DNA of 64,000 nucleotides, taken from positions 248,001-312,000 of the forward strand of contig NZ_BONF01000009.1 in assembly GCF_016862575.1 (NCBI RefSeq), in the 5' to 3' direction. Both the position numbers and the translations under genes were made by a program. How positions within the stretch are numbered: the stretch's first letter is position 1; every line of letters starts with the position of its first letter. The DNA is from Catellatospora bangladeshensis (GTDB lineage Bacteria; Actinomycetota; Actinomycetes; Mycobacteriales; Micromonosporaceae). The notes under the pieces were generated by a model. The model made no database searches and was not told the origin of the DNA. It saw only the letters and a program-made list of their open reading frames with translations. This document shows positions 10,712-18,605 of the stretch, piece by piece.

Positions 10712-12052
10712 TCAGATCTCCAGCGCGCCGGGCGCGGTGCCGTACGCCCGCCCGCACGCGGTCAGCGCGAGCACCGCCCGCCCGGTCATGCGGGTGTGCG
10801 GGCCGAACGTGCTCGGGTCGGCCGAGGTCGCGGCCGCGATGTCGGTGGCATGGCAGGTCTGCGGGATCGCGTGACGTTCGGCCAGGTCGGCACGGCGGGC
10901 TGCCCAGGCGCCGGGGTCGGCGGGGTCGACCCCGGCGTAGGCGTCGGCGGGCAGGTCCGGCTGCTCGCCGGGCAGCAGGAAGCCCTCCTCGGCCGGGTGG
11001 CGCGGGCCGCACCGCTCCCCGTCGGCCTCGAAGTAGCGCAGCACGGTGCCGTGCTCGGCCAGGCACCACACGGTCCAGCCGTCCGTGCACGCCATACCGT
11101 AGAGGTGGGCGGCGCCGAAGCGAGCGCTGAGCCTGGCGCAGAGGTCCCGGGCCGCCCGGGACCACGAGCCGGGGTCCGTGGCGTGGGCGAGCGCGGTGGG
11201 CAGGCCGAAGACCAGGGTCCAGCCGTCCACGGCCGGGGTGACGAAGACCCGCGCGTGCAGGCGGTGGCCCATGGTGGCGGCGTCGGCGTGCTGGTCGTGC
11301 CACCAGGCGGCGGTGCCGAGGCGCAGGGTGACCGGCTGCGCGTCGGACAGGTCGAGCGCCGCCAGCACCGCCGCCTGGTCGGTGGTGGGCAGCGCGAGCC
11401 ACGTGCCGCACGGGCGCATCGGCTCCGGCTGCTCCGTGCGTGACTTGATGCGGATGAGCCGGGCCAGCGCGGCCCGGTCGCGCTCGGCGATCACGGCGGG
11501 GTCGATGCCGGCCAGCGCGGTCAGCGCCGCGAGGCGGCAGCGGCCGGGCCCTCCGGCACGGATACGCAGCAGGGCGGGCACCGCCTGCGGGCCGAGCGCG
11601 GTCACCGCCGCGACGGCGTGGCGGCGCACGTCGGCGTCGGGGTCGCCGAGCAGCTCCAGCAGGGCTGTGGCGTACGGCAGGGCCCGTGCACCGGCATGCC
11701 GCAAGCCGATGGCCGCCTGCGTCCGGACGCGGGGGTCGGGGTGGGACAGGGCTTCGGCGTACGGGGTCAGGTCGTCCAGGCGCATCCAGCTCAGCGCGAA
11801 CCGTGCGGTGCGGCGCACCTGCCGCACCCGGTGGCGGGTCATGACGTCGGTGAGCGGGGTGAACGCGGGCGCGCCGATGCGGGCCAGCAGGGCGCCGGTC
11901 ACGGTCCGGTCGACGCGCGGCGGGGTGCGGCACAGCTCGTCGACCAGGGCGGGCACGGCGGCCGCCCCGGCTCGCACCAGCGCCTGCTCGGCCGCACACT
12001 GAACGGCCTCGTCGGCCGAGGCGAGGTCCTCGATCAGCGCAGCGTTCCACAT
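10712..12052 (-). CDS. HEAT-repeat protein, unknown function
   Basis: A 446-residue protein. The first ~200 residues form about five or six HEAT-like helical pairs (AAEQALVRAGAAAVPALVDELC, DPRVRTQAAIGLRHAGARALPYATALLELLGDPDADVRRHAVAAVTALG as consecutive repeats). The remaining half is an unrecognised globular domain with several Trp and Cys residues. No enzymatic motif, signal peptide or membrane segment is visible. HEAT scaffolds usually mediate protein-protein contacts. The stop lies 3 nt before the GTG of the DUF7003-like gene, so the two form an operon. Confidence 0.75.
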   Translation of the reverse strand: MWNAALIEDLASADEAVQCAAEQALVRAGAAAVPALVDELCRTPPRVDRTVTGALLARIGAPAFTPLTDVMTRHRVRQVRRTARFALSWMRLDDLTPYAEALSHPDPRVRTQAAIGLRHAGARALPYATALLELLGDPDADVRRHAVAAVTALGPQAVPALLRIRAGGPGRCRLAALTALAGIDPAVIAERDRAALARLIRIKSRTEQPEPMRPCGTWLALPTTDQAAVLAALDLSDAQPVTLRLGTAAWWHDQHADAATMGHRLHARVFVTPAVDGWTLVFGLPTALAHATDPGSWSRAARDLCARLSARFGAAHLYGMACTDGWTVWCLAEHGTVLRYFEADGERCGPRHPAEEGFLLPGEQPDLPADAYAGVDPADPGAWAARRADLAERHAIPQTCHATDIAAATSADPSTFGPHTRMTGRAVLALTACGRAYGTAPGALEI

Positions 12053-12090
12053 GGGACGCCAGGCTACGCGCGTACCCCGACAATCCGCCT

Positions 12091-12128
12091 CCGCCGGTCG
12101 CGGGCCCGCCCAGGGCCGCGACCGGCGG
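12091..12128 (-). terminator. Terminator hairpin behind the GH127 gene
   Basis: Perfect 13-bp arms (12091-12103 and 12116-12128) enclose a 12-nt GC-rich loop. The element lies 9 nt downstream of the GH127 stop, between that gene and the HEAT gene on the same strand, so it should insulate the two transcription units. Confidence 0.7.
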
Positions 12129-12136
12129 GGCCGGGC

Positions 12137-14620
12137 TCAGAGGCCCGAGGAATAGAAGCCGGACACCTCGGACGCGGTCAGCACCCGGCTGTACACGCGG
12201 AACGAGTCGACCGCACCGTCCAGGTACGGGTCACCGCTGTACTGCGAGCGGCCGATCCAGTTCTGCGAGGTGCTGCCCAGCGACGCCGGGGTGAGCGTCA
12301 TCGCCGGGTTGCGGGCCACCTCGGCCCCGTTGACGTACAGGATGCCGACGCCCGCACCGACGGTCACCGCGACGTGCGTCCACACGCCCGTGGGCAGCGC
12401 GGCCGGGGCGTTGATGCGCTGCTCGCCGCCGGAGCCCGAGTTGGTGATCGCGAACCGGGCGGTGCCGGAGCTGCTGCTGGGCACGAGGAACAGGTTGGAC
12501 GTGGTGTTCGAGCCGAAGTCGAACAGCCGCGCCCAGTTGGTCCGGGTGTCCAGCCGCACCCAGGTGGCGATGCTGAACGCGGACGCCCCGGCCAGGATGG
12601 CCGACGGCAGCGACACGTACTGGGACGTGCCGCTGAGGTCGACCGCGTTGCCGGTGCGCCCGGCGACCCAGGTCGCGCCCCCGGCCAGGGCGGCCGTCTT
12701 CCCGTTGCCGGTGGCGTCGGCGGCGCTGGTGCCCGAGGTCTCGTTGAACAGGTAGTGCGCCACGAACGCGGGCAGCGGCGTGGTAGTGGTGACGTTCCAG
12801 TAGACCGTGTAGCGCTGGCCGTGCATCTTGTAGAACGGCAGCAGGGTGACGGTGCCGGTGGAGGCGCTCGCGGTGAACTGCAGCGGGGTGGCCGTCGCGG
12901 CGATGGTCGACGGGTTGAGGGTGGGCAGGGCGGACAGGTTCGTGGTGCCGTACGCCCCGGCGAGCACGATCGGGCCGTACTTGACCGCCTGGGTGGTGGC
13001 GCTGTCCGGGGTGGACTCGCGCACCAGCGCCATCGGCAGCGCGACGTCGACCACGTCCCCGGTGGCCCAGGTGCGGGTGATGACGGCGTACGAGCCGGGC
13101 GTCACCCCGCTCTGCACGGTGCCGTTGACCCGGATGCTCGCGCCGCCGGCCCACGCGGGCACCCGGACGCGCATCGTGAACGTGCCCGACCCGGCCGTCA
13201 CCGTGAGCCTGCTGGACGGCGCCTCCGGGAACGTCGTCTCCTGCCGGATCGTCACGCCCTTGGCCGCCCAGGTGAGCTGCGAGGCGATGAACAGGTTGAC
13301 GTACAGGTCGTCACCGGAGTGGAAGTAGATGCTGTCGCCGTACTTCGTGTTGGTCTCCATGCCGGTGCCGTGGCAGCAGGTGAAGTTGCCGTAGTCGTTG
13401 CTGTAGGTCTTGATGCCGCCGGCCCGCAGCGGGATGTAGTAGCTGTGGAAGCCGTGCGAGGAGTTCGGGTCCTGCGCGCCGAGCAGGTGGTTGTACAGCG
13501 CCTTCTCGTAGTAGTCCATGTACTCGGCGGCGCGGGCCGGGTTGGTGAAGACCAGCAGCCGGGACAGCTTGAGCATGTTGTACGTGTTGCAGCACTCGCA
13601 GGTGCTGTCGGACAGTTCGCTGGCGATCCGGTTGGGGGCCTTGAAGTACTCGCCGTTGGAGTTGCCGCCGATGGCGTAGGTGTGCCGGCCGACCACGATG
13701 TCCCAGAAGTTGACCGCGATGTCGCGGTAGCGGGTGGTGCCGGTCGCGTGGTACTCCCGGATCGCGCCGATGACCTTCGGGATCTGCGTGTTGGCGTGGT
13801 AGTTGTTCAGCGCGTCCGTGTTCGACGCGAGCGGGTCGAACACCTCCGCGTGGTCGAAGTGCTGCGCCGCGGTCAGGTGCGCGCTGTTCTCGGTGAGCTG
13901 GTACAGGTTGGTCAGCACCTCGTTCATGCCGCCGAACTCGGTGTCGAGCATGTTCTGCCGCTGGGTGAGGGTGAGCCGGTCGTTGCGGAACTTCACCCAG
14001 GACGCCATCGCGGTGAGCACGGTCAGCGCCTGCGCGTTGCCGGCCAGCAGGTGCATGTCCAGCAGGCCCGCCATGATCTTGTGGAGCGTGTAGTAGGGCG
14101 CCCAGACCTGCTGGCGGGCCTCGACCCGGTCGATGAAACTCTCCGGGTACGCCGACAGGTAGCCGGTGTTGTAGCCGGCCGTGACGGCGCGCGCCTGGCA
14201 GATCGCGAGCTGCGCGACCAGGTAGTCGCCCTTGGTCTTGAAGCTGGTGGTGCCGGTGCTGGCGTACGCCTGGGCCAGGCCGGTCAGCACGTGGCCCATG
14301 GAGTGCCCGCGCAGCTCGGTGGTCGGCGACTCCCAGCCGCCGCACGCGGTCGCCGAGGAGCTGAGGCCGTAGTTGAGGCGGAAGGTGTGCAGCAGCCGGT
14401 CGGCGTCGAGGAAGTTCAGGTAGCTGTGGGTACGGCCGGTGTTGCTGAGGAACGGGCCGCTCAGCAGTGTGACCGCGCCCAGCGGGAACGGGTGGACGGA
14501 TGTGCCGATGTCGGTGCGGGCGGCATGGGCGGGGGACGCGGGCAGGCTACCGGCGACCGCTGCGGCTGCGGCGCCGACCGCGCCGGCACGCAGCACGGTA
14601 CGGCGGGACAGTGCGGACAT
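12137..14620 (-). CDS. Secreted GH127 beta-L-arabinofuranosidase with LamG-like domain
   Basis: An 827-residue exported enzyme. The N-terminus has a twin-arginine signal (SRRTVLRAG, hydrophobic core, cleavage near SPAHA). The body is the (alpha/alpha)6 GH127 (former DUF1680) domain, with the cysteine cluster motif CECCNTYNMLKL that supplies the zinc-bound Cys nucleophile in characterised beta-L-arabinofuranosidases. The C-terminal ~200 residues (from VAHYLFNETSGTSAADATG) form a concanavalin-like LamG domain that probably binds polysaccharide. The enzyme would release L-arabinose from plant glycans or hydroxyproline-linked arabinans, which fits the arabinose operon at 37.6-47.4 kb. Two CGAAA/TTTCG dyads lie upstream. 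Confidence 0.9.
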   Translation of the reverse strand: MSALSRRTVLRAGAVGAAAAAVAGSLPASPAHAARTDIGTSVHPFPLGAVTLLSGPFLSNTGRTHSYLNFLDADRLLHTFRLNYGLSSSATACGGWESPTTELRGHSMGHVLTGLAQAYASTGTTSFKTKGDYLVAQLAICQARAVTAGYNTGYLSAYPESFIDRVEARQQVWAPYYTLHKIMAGLLDMHLLAGNAQALTVLTAMASWVKFRNDRLTLTQRQNMLDTEFGGMNEVLTNLYQLTENSAHLTAAQHFDHAEVFDPLASNTDALNNYHANTQIPKVIGAIREYHATGTTRYRDIAVNFWDIVVGRHTYAIGGNSNGEYFKAPNRIASELSDSTCECCNTYNMLKLSRLLVFTNPARAAEYMDYYEKALYNHLLGAQDPNSSHGFHSYYIPLRAGGIKTYSNDYGNFTCCHGTGMETNTKYGDSIYFHSGDDLYVNLFIASQLTWAAKGVTIRQETTFPEAPSSRLTVTAGSGTFTMRVRVPAWAGGASIRVNGTVQSGVTPGSYAVITRTWATGDVVDVALPMALVRESTPDSATTQAVKYGPIVLAGAYGTTNLSALPTLNPSTIAATATPLQFTASASTGTVTLLPFYKMHGQRYTVYWNVTTTTPLPAFVAHYLFNETSGTSAADATGNGKTAALAGGATWVAGRTGNAVDLSGTSQYVSLPSAILAGASAFSIATWVRLDTRTNWARLFDFGSNTTSNLFLVPSSSSGTARFAITNSGSGGEQRINAPAALPTGVWTHVAVTVGAGVGILYVNGAEVARNPAMTLTPASLGSTSQNWIGRSQYSGDPYLDGAVDSFRVYSRVLTASEVSGFYSSGL

Positions 14621-14685
14621 CTCTTCGCCTTTCTCGGGGACGGGGCGGTGAGAGCGAAGTGTCCGAGCGATACGACGATGTCCTA

Positions 14686-14733
14686 CGAAAACCCTTTCGG
14701 CAAGATGTCCGGGTGTTAACCGAAACCTTTCGG
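14686..14733 (-). promoter_or_regulatory. Tandem CGAAA-TTTCG operators upstream of the GH127 gene
   Basis: A perfect CCGAAA-CC-TTTCGG palindrome lies at 14720-14733, and a weaker CGAAA-ACCC-TTTCG dyad at 14686-14699. Their centres are 34 bp apart, about three helical turns, and they lie 66-113 nt upstream of the GH127 start. In streptomycetes, CGAAA/TTTCG dyads precede hemicellulase genes and bind LacI- or ROK-type repressors. The cognate regulator here is unknown; the site differs from the araB operator. Confidence 0.6.
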
Positions 14734-14756
14734 CGGGGCTGGGCGTCGCGGTGGCC

Positions 14757-14829
14757 GGGGATGATCGCCGTCTCGTGTCATGATCTGCGGCTGGACCGCA
14801 GGTTCTGACACGAACTCGCGATCATCCCC
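14757..14829. repeat. Intergenic palindromic repeat, copy 2
   Basis: The arms 14757-14780 and 14806-14829 match at 20 of 24 positions as an inverted repeat. The centre contains CCGCAGGTTC, and the right arm repeats the copy at 9107-9140 nearly exactly. The left arm has four mismatches, so this copy is older or partly decayed. It lies between the GH127 promoter and the 3' end of the ankyrin gene. Confidence 0.75.
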
Positions 14830-14871
14830 AAGCCGCCCACCGTCGGCACCGACGCGTGAGGCGGCCCCCGG

Positions 14872-16107
14872 TCAGCCCAGGGGGGTGCGGATCTTCGCGA
14901 CCGCGTCGTAGCGCAGCGCGGGCCGCAGCTTCGCGGGCAGCCGGCCGTAGCGGTCGCGCACGTCGGGGTCGGCGCCCGCCGCGAGCAGCGCCGCCACGAG
15001 TTCCCGCGCGTCCGCCTCCTCGGCATGGTGCAGGGGTGTGCCGCCCTCCTTGTCGGCGCCGTTCACCGGCAGCCCTGCCGCGAGCAGCCGGGGCAGCAGC
15101 AGCTCGTGGTCCAGGTGGGACAGCGTGTGCAGCAGCGTCCCGCCGCTGCCCTCGGCCACGGCCGGGTCGAAGCCCGCGTCGAGCAGCGCGATCACCACGT
15201 CCGCGCGCCCGTGCCGCGCGGCGCGGTAGAGGTCCGTGCGCTGCCAGCGCAGCCGCTTCGGCAGCCGCCCGTGGCCGGTCTGCCAGGCCCGCAACGCGGC
15301 CGCGCAGCCCTGCACCGGGCCGCCGAGCGCGCCGAGCGTCAGCTCCCGCTGGATCTCCTGCGGGGTGTGGTCCAGGGCCGCGAGCCGACCGTCGCCCACC
15401 CGCATGCGATGCCAGCGCCCGGTGCAGCGCACCATGACCTCGGGCAGGTCGAAGCGCACGGGCCCGGGACGCTGCTCCTGCCCCGGCCGCACCGCGCCGA
15501 ACACCAGCGGGTGCAGGTCGTGGGCGCTCGTCAGGCCGGACTCCAGGCAGGCCGCGTCGCCGAGCGTCTCCAGGTCCCGGGACTCGTAGGCGGCCCGCCG
15601 CTCGGCGACCGCCTCGGCGTCCCAGCACCACAACGGCAGCGGGGTCCAGTAGTTCGGCAGCCGGGACGCGTCGGTGACGCCGAGGTGCAGCCCGCGCCGC
15701 TCGTCCGGCGAGGCCGGGCCGGTGATCACGAGCAGCGGCCCGTCGAGCAGCTCGATCAGGCGCTGGGGCTCCCGCCGGAAGTCGGCGCCCCGGGGACGGT
15801 GCACGTGGACCCGCCGGGTCAGCACCAGGACCCGCCCCCAGTGGTATCGGTGCAGATGGTCGGACGGCAGGAAGACGCGTAGCAGGTCGGGGGCGAGGCG
15901 GCGCAGGTCAGCCGCGATCTGCTCGGCGGCGGTGAGGCCGTACTCGGCGCGCACTTCGGTGAGGTCGAGCGACGGCGTCAGCCCGGCGGCACGGCAGGCG
16001 CCCGCCCAGTCACCCGCCTGGCGCAGGCGGGTGCACTCGGCCACCACATCCGGGGCCGGGTGGTGCAGCGGCAGCCGGATGAGGTGTTCCCGCCGCTGGT
16101 CGGCCAT
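14872..16107 (-). CDS. Ankyrin-repeat protein, unknown function
   Basis: A 411-residue cytoplasmic protein. The N-terminal ~290 residues are an unrecognised domain (VFLPSDHLHRYHWGRVLVLTR and LPLWCWDAEAVAERRAAYESRDLETLGDAACLESG are its most striking stretches). The C-terminus carries about three ankyrin repeats (TDLYRAARHGRADVVIALLDAGFDPA, GGTLLHTLSHLDHELLLPRLLAAGLPVN, GGTPLHHAEEADARELVAALLAAGADPDVRDRYG). ATG 16107 is preceded by GGGGAG at about 6 nt. A tRNA-like gene on the same strand ends 28 nt upstream and may share its transcript. Confidence 0.78.
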   Translation of the reverse strand: MADQRREHLIRLPLHHPAPDVVAECTRLRQAGDWAGACRAAGLTPSLDLTEVRAEYGLTAAEQIAADLRRLAPDLLRVFLPSDHLHRYHWGRVLVLTRRVHVHRPRGADFRREPQRLIELLDGPLLVITGPASPDERRGLHLGVTDASRLPNYWTPLPLWCWDAEAVAERRAAYESRDLETLGDAACLESGLTSAHDLHPLVFGAVRPGQEQRPGPVRFDLPEVMVRCTGRWHRMRVGDGRLAALDHTPQEIQRELTLGALGGPVQGCAAALRAWQTGHGRLPKRLRWQRTDLYRAARHGRADVVIALLDAGFDPAVAEGSGGTLLHTLSHLDHELLLPRLLAAGLPVNGADKEGGTPLHHAEEADARELVAALLAAGADPDVRDRYGRLPAKLRPALRYDAVAKIRTPLG

Positions 16108-16135
16108 ACCCGCTCCCCTGTCGTCGCCGTGGGAG

Positions 16136-16208
16136 CGGGGCCGGCCGGATTCGCACCGGCGTCCTCCCGATTCGCAGTCGGGCGCGACGACTTCTGCGCT
16201 ACGGCACC
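16136..16208 (-). tRNA. Atypical tRNA-like gene, anticodon GCG (nominally Arg)
   Basis: On the minus strand the 73 nt fold into a full cloverleaf: acceptor GGTGCCG/CGGCCCC with one T-C mismatch at 3:70, T8-A9, a 3-bp D stem GCG/CGC, anticodon stem CCCGA/TCGGG with loop CTGCGAA (anticodon GCG), variable loop AGGAC and T stem GCCGG/CCGGC. T8, A14, G15, T33, C48, C56 and A58 are present. Two hallmarks are missing: the D loop (CAGAAGTCGT) has no GG pair, and the T loop is TGCGAAT, with G where U55 is expected. Bacteria normally read CGC with ACG, so a GCG tRNA is unusual. No CCA is encoded. It may be a specialised or decayed tRNA. Confidence 0.6.
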
Positions 16209-16219
16209 GCTCGGCGGGC

Positions 16220-16225
16220 AGTCTA
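16220..16225 (-). promoter_or_regulatory. -10 box (TAGACT) of the tRNA-like gene
   Basis: On the minus strand TAGACT ends 11 nt before the first nucleotide of the cloverleaf, which predicts a start about 4 nt upstream of the RNA. No convincing -35 hexamer is visible. The same promoter could also serve the ankyrin gene downstream. Confidence 0.45.
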
Positions 16226-16294
16226 GCCACGGCGGGCGGTACGGGCGCGGCTCGGTTTCCGGGCTCCGCGCACGCTTGGGCGATGCCGGGCCGG

Positions 16295-16969
16295 TCAGCC
16301 GCGCAGCCAGGCGCGCCAGGAGGCGGGGGTGACCGGGGCGGCCGGGTGGTCCAGGGCCGAGCGCAGGTAGCCGGCGCGCAGCCGGACCAGCCCGTCGAGG
16401 TCCTCCTCGGCCCAGTCGATGATCATGCGGACCGACGGCCCGTGCAGGACGCGGGCGACCTTGACGTAGCCGAGGTCCTCGCAGCGGTGCTCGCGGCGGA
16501 GCGCGGCGTCGACCAGCCCGAGCAGGTCGCCGTGGGTCTCCGGGGTGGGCCCCAGCGCGGCGAGGGTGCGCAGCACGTGCCGCTTGGCCGCCCAGCTCTT
16601 GCCCAGCGCCGCCCACTCGTCCGGGTACTCGGTCTCCCAGCGCAGGTAGAGCACCGCGTGGCGGGTGAACGGGGCCAGCTCCTCCAGCGCGACGCCGCCG
16701 GAGAGGTAGTGCCAGATCGGGGCGGCGAACATGCGGCCGTACGCGTCGCGCATCGCGGCGTGGACCTGGTCGTACTCGGCGAGCAGGCGCATCGGATACC
16801 CGCCGCCGCCCTCGGCGGTCCGCTGGCGCACCATCCGCACCCAGGCGTGGTGGCGCGCCCACTCCTGCTGGTAGCCGCGCTCGCGTTCGATCGCCGCCCG
16901 GCGCCGGTCGGGGTCGGGATGCACGACGTCGAACGTCCAGGCGAAGTCGGTGAGCTGATCCACATGCAC
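16295..16969 (-). CDS. Hypothetical protein
   Basis: A 224-residue soluble protein that I do not recognise. It is rich in Trp, Arg and Leu, and the prediction by eye is mostly alpha-helical (RRAAIERERGYQQEWARHHAWVRMVRQ, YDQVHAAMRDAYGRMFAAPIWHYL). There is no signal peptide, membrane helix or catalytic motif. GTG 16969 (MHVDQLTDFAWTFDVVHPDPD) is the most likely start; GTG 16963 is an alternative, and no ribosome site is clear for either. The gene lies upstream of the tRNA-like gene on the same strand, with 86 nt between them. Confidence 0.6.
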   Translation of the reverse strand: MHVDQLTDFAWTFDVVHPDPDRRRAAIERERGYQQEWARHHAWVRMVRQRTAEGGGGYPMRLLAEYDQVHAAMRDAYGRMFAAPIWHYLSGGVALEELAPFTRHAVLYLRWETEYPDEWAALGKSWAAKRHVLRTLAALGPTPETHGDLLGLVDAALRREHRCEDLGYVKVARVLHGPSVRMIIDWAEEDLDGLVRLRAGYLRSALDHPAAPVTPASWRAWLRG

Positions 16970-17073
16970 GCGGCAAGGTTGCCAGCCGCGAGCCCGATCG
17001 CCAACAATCTGAGCCGCATCCGACCACCCTGAGCAGCAGAGACGCACATCAGGCGATTGACTCATCACTCTCA

Positions 17074-17376
17074 GTGGCATCCGGCCGGGCTCCCGGGCAA
17101 GTCACCAGGCCCCTAGGCGTGCTGGCGCCGTTCCCCATCGCGACCAGCGTGGTGGCCGCGTTCGTGCTCGCCCGGCAAGGCTCGGGCCAGGCCGTGCACA
17201 CCCTGCGCGGGGTCCTCCACGGGCTGGTCGGCTTCGCCGTCTTCTGCTTCCTGGTGGCGGTGCTCGCCGAGCCGCGCGGCACCGCGCTCGCGTTCGGCGT
17301 CGCGCTGGCGGCGACGCTCGGCGTGCAGCTCGGCTGGCAGGCGCTGCGGCGGCGGACACAACCCGAGCCGGGTTAG
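17074..17376 (+). pseudogene. 3' remnant of an integral membrane protein gene
   Basis: The 100 codons encode two hydrophobic segments (GVLAPFPIATSVVAAFVLA and GLVGFAVFCFLVAVLAE), then LAFGVALAATLGVQLGW and a basic tail. From memory this resembles the C-terminal third of actinobacterial membrane proteins that have several more helices at the N-terminus. Upstream the frame stays open to at least 16981 but encodes polar sequence without similarity. I infer a 5'-truncated gene; a genuine short gene from GTG 17074 cannot be excluded. Its TAG stop lies inside the -10 box of the next gene. Confidence 0.5.
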
Positions 17377-17386
17377 AGTCGCCGCC

Positions 17387-18601
17387 ATGGCGTTCGACAT
17401 CACGAGAGCCCGCGCGGCCTACCCGGCCCTGGGCGAGGGATTCCGGCACTTCGACGCGGCAGCGGGCTCGCTGGTCGCCGAACCCGTGGCGCGGGCGGTG
17501 CACGCCGTCCACACCGGGGCGGTCGCCAACCGCAGCGACGCGTTCGCGCCCGGCCGCCGCGCGCTGGAGATCGTCGCCGAGGCCCGGCGGGCCGTGGCGG
17601 ACCTGCTCGGCGCCGACCCGGCCGGCGTGATGTTCGGCTCCAGCGCCACCTCGCTGACCTACCTGATCGCGCGGACGGTCGCGGCGAGCTGGCAACCCGG
17701 TGACGAGGTCGTGGTGTCCCGGCTCGACCACGACTCCAACGTCCGCCCGTGGGTACAGCTGGCCGCCGAGCGCGGCGCGACCGTGCGCTGGGCCGAGTTC
17801 GACCCGGCCACCGGCCAGCTGCCCACGGAGCAGTACCGGGCGCTGATCGGCGAGCGCACCCGGGTGGTCGCGGTGACCGCCGCCAGCAACGCCATCGGCA
17901 CCAGGCCCGACGTGCCCGCGATCGCCGCGCTGGCGCACGCGGCCGGGGCGCTGGTGTACGTCGACGGCGTGCACGCCACCCCACACCAGCCGACCGACGT
18001 CGCCGCGCTGGGCGCGGACTTCTACGTGACCAGCGCGTACAAGTGGTCCGGGCCGCACCTGGCCGCGTGTGCCGCCGACCCGGTGCTGCTGGAGACGCTG
18101 CACCCGCTCAAGCTGCGCCCGTCCAGCGACGCCGTGCCCGAGCGCTTCGAGCTGGGCACGCCCAGCTTCGCCTCGCTCGCCGGGGTCACCGCCGCGGTCG
18201 AACACCTGGCCACGCTGGACCCGGCCGCGACCGGCTCCCGGCGGGAGCGGCTGCTCACCTCGCTGGCCGCGGTACGCGACTACGAGGCCGGCCTGTTCAC
18301 CGGGCTCGTGGACGGCCTGGCCGGCATCGACGGGGTGACCCTGTGCCCGGCGCCGGACGACCGCTGCCCGACCGTCTCGTTCCGGCTCGGCGCGCAGCAC
18401 CCGGCGGCGACCTCGGCGATGCTCGGCGACCAGGGCATCTGCGCGTTCGCCGGGGACTACTACGCGTGGGAGTACTTCCAGACCATGGGCCTGCGCGACT
18501 CCGGCGGCGCGGTGCGGGCCGGCATCTACCACTACACGACCGCCGACGACGTCGAGGTGCTGCTGGAGGCCCTGCGCACGGCGGCCAAGGCGGCCCGCTG
18601 A
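17387..18601 (+). CDS. Class V aminotransferase, cysteine-desulfurase-like
   Basis: A 404-residue fold-type I PLP enzyme. The Schiff-base lysine is in TSAYKWSGPH, the pyridine-binding Asp in VYVDGVHATPH, and GSSATSLTYLIART forms the phosphate-binding region. It belongs to the cysteine-desulfurase-like subgroup, whose members often lack the catalytic Cys loop of IscS/SufS; no such loop is evident. The true substrate is unknown. ATG 17387 has no ribosome site, but TAGAGT at 17374-17379 ends 7 nt before it, so the mRNA is probably leaderless. Confidence 0.86.
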   Translation: MAFDITRARAAYPALGEGFRHFDAAAGSLVAEPVARAVHAVHTGAVANRSDAFAPGRRALEIVAEARRAVADLLGADPAGVMFGSSATSLTYLIARTVAASWQPGDEVVVSRLDHDSNVRPWVQLAAERGATVRWAEFDPATGQLPTEQYRALIGERTRVVAVTAASNAIGTRPDVPAIAALAHAAGALVYVDGVHATPHQPTDVAALGADFYVTSAYKWSGPHLAACAADPVLLETLHPLKLRPSSDAVPERFELGTPSFASLAGVTAAVEHLATLDPAATGSRRERLLTSLAAVRDYEAGLFTGLVDGLAGIDGVTLCPAPDDRCPTVSFRLGAQHPAATSAMLGDQGICAFAGDYYAWEYFQTMGLRDSGGAVRAGIYHYTTADDVEVLLEALRTAAKAAR

Positions 18602-18605
18602 CGGG

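Noticed and set aside
11618-14719. A 1,033-codon plus-strand frame across the GH127 gene
   Set aside because: It lies opposite a gene with signal peptide, catalytic motif and LamG domain; its own translation has no recognisable domain.
17387-18601. Annotation as IscS/SufS cysteine desulfurase
   Set aside because: The PLP lysine is present but no catalytic-Cys loop is evident, and no iron-sulfur assembly genes are adjacent.
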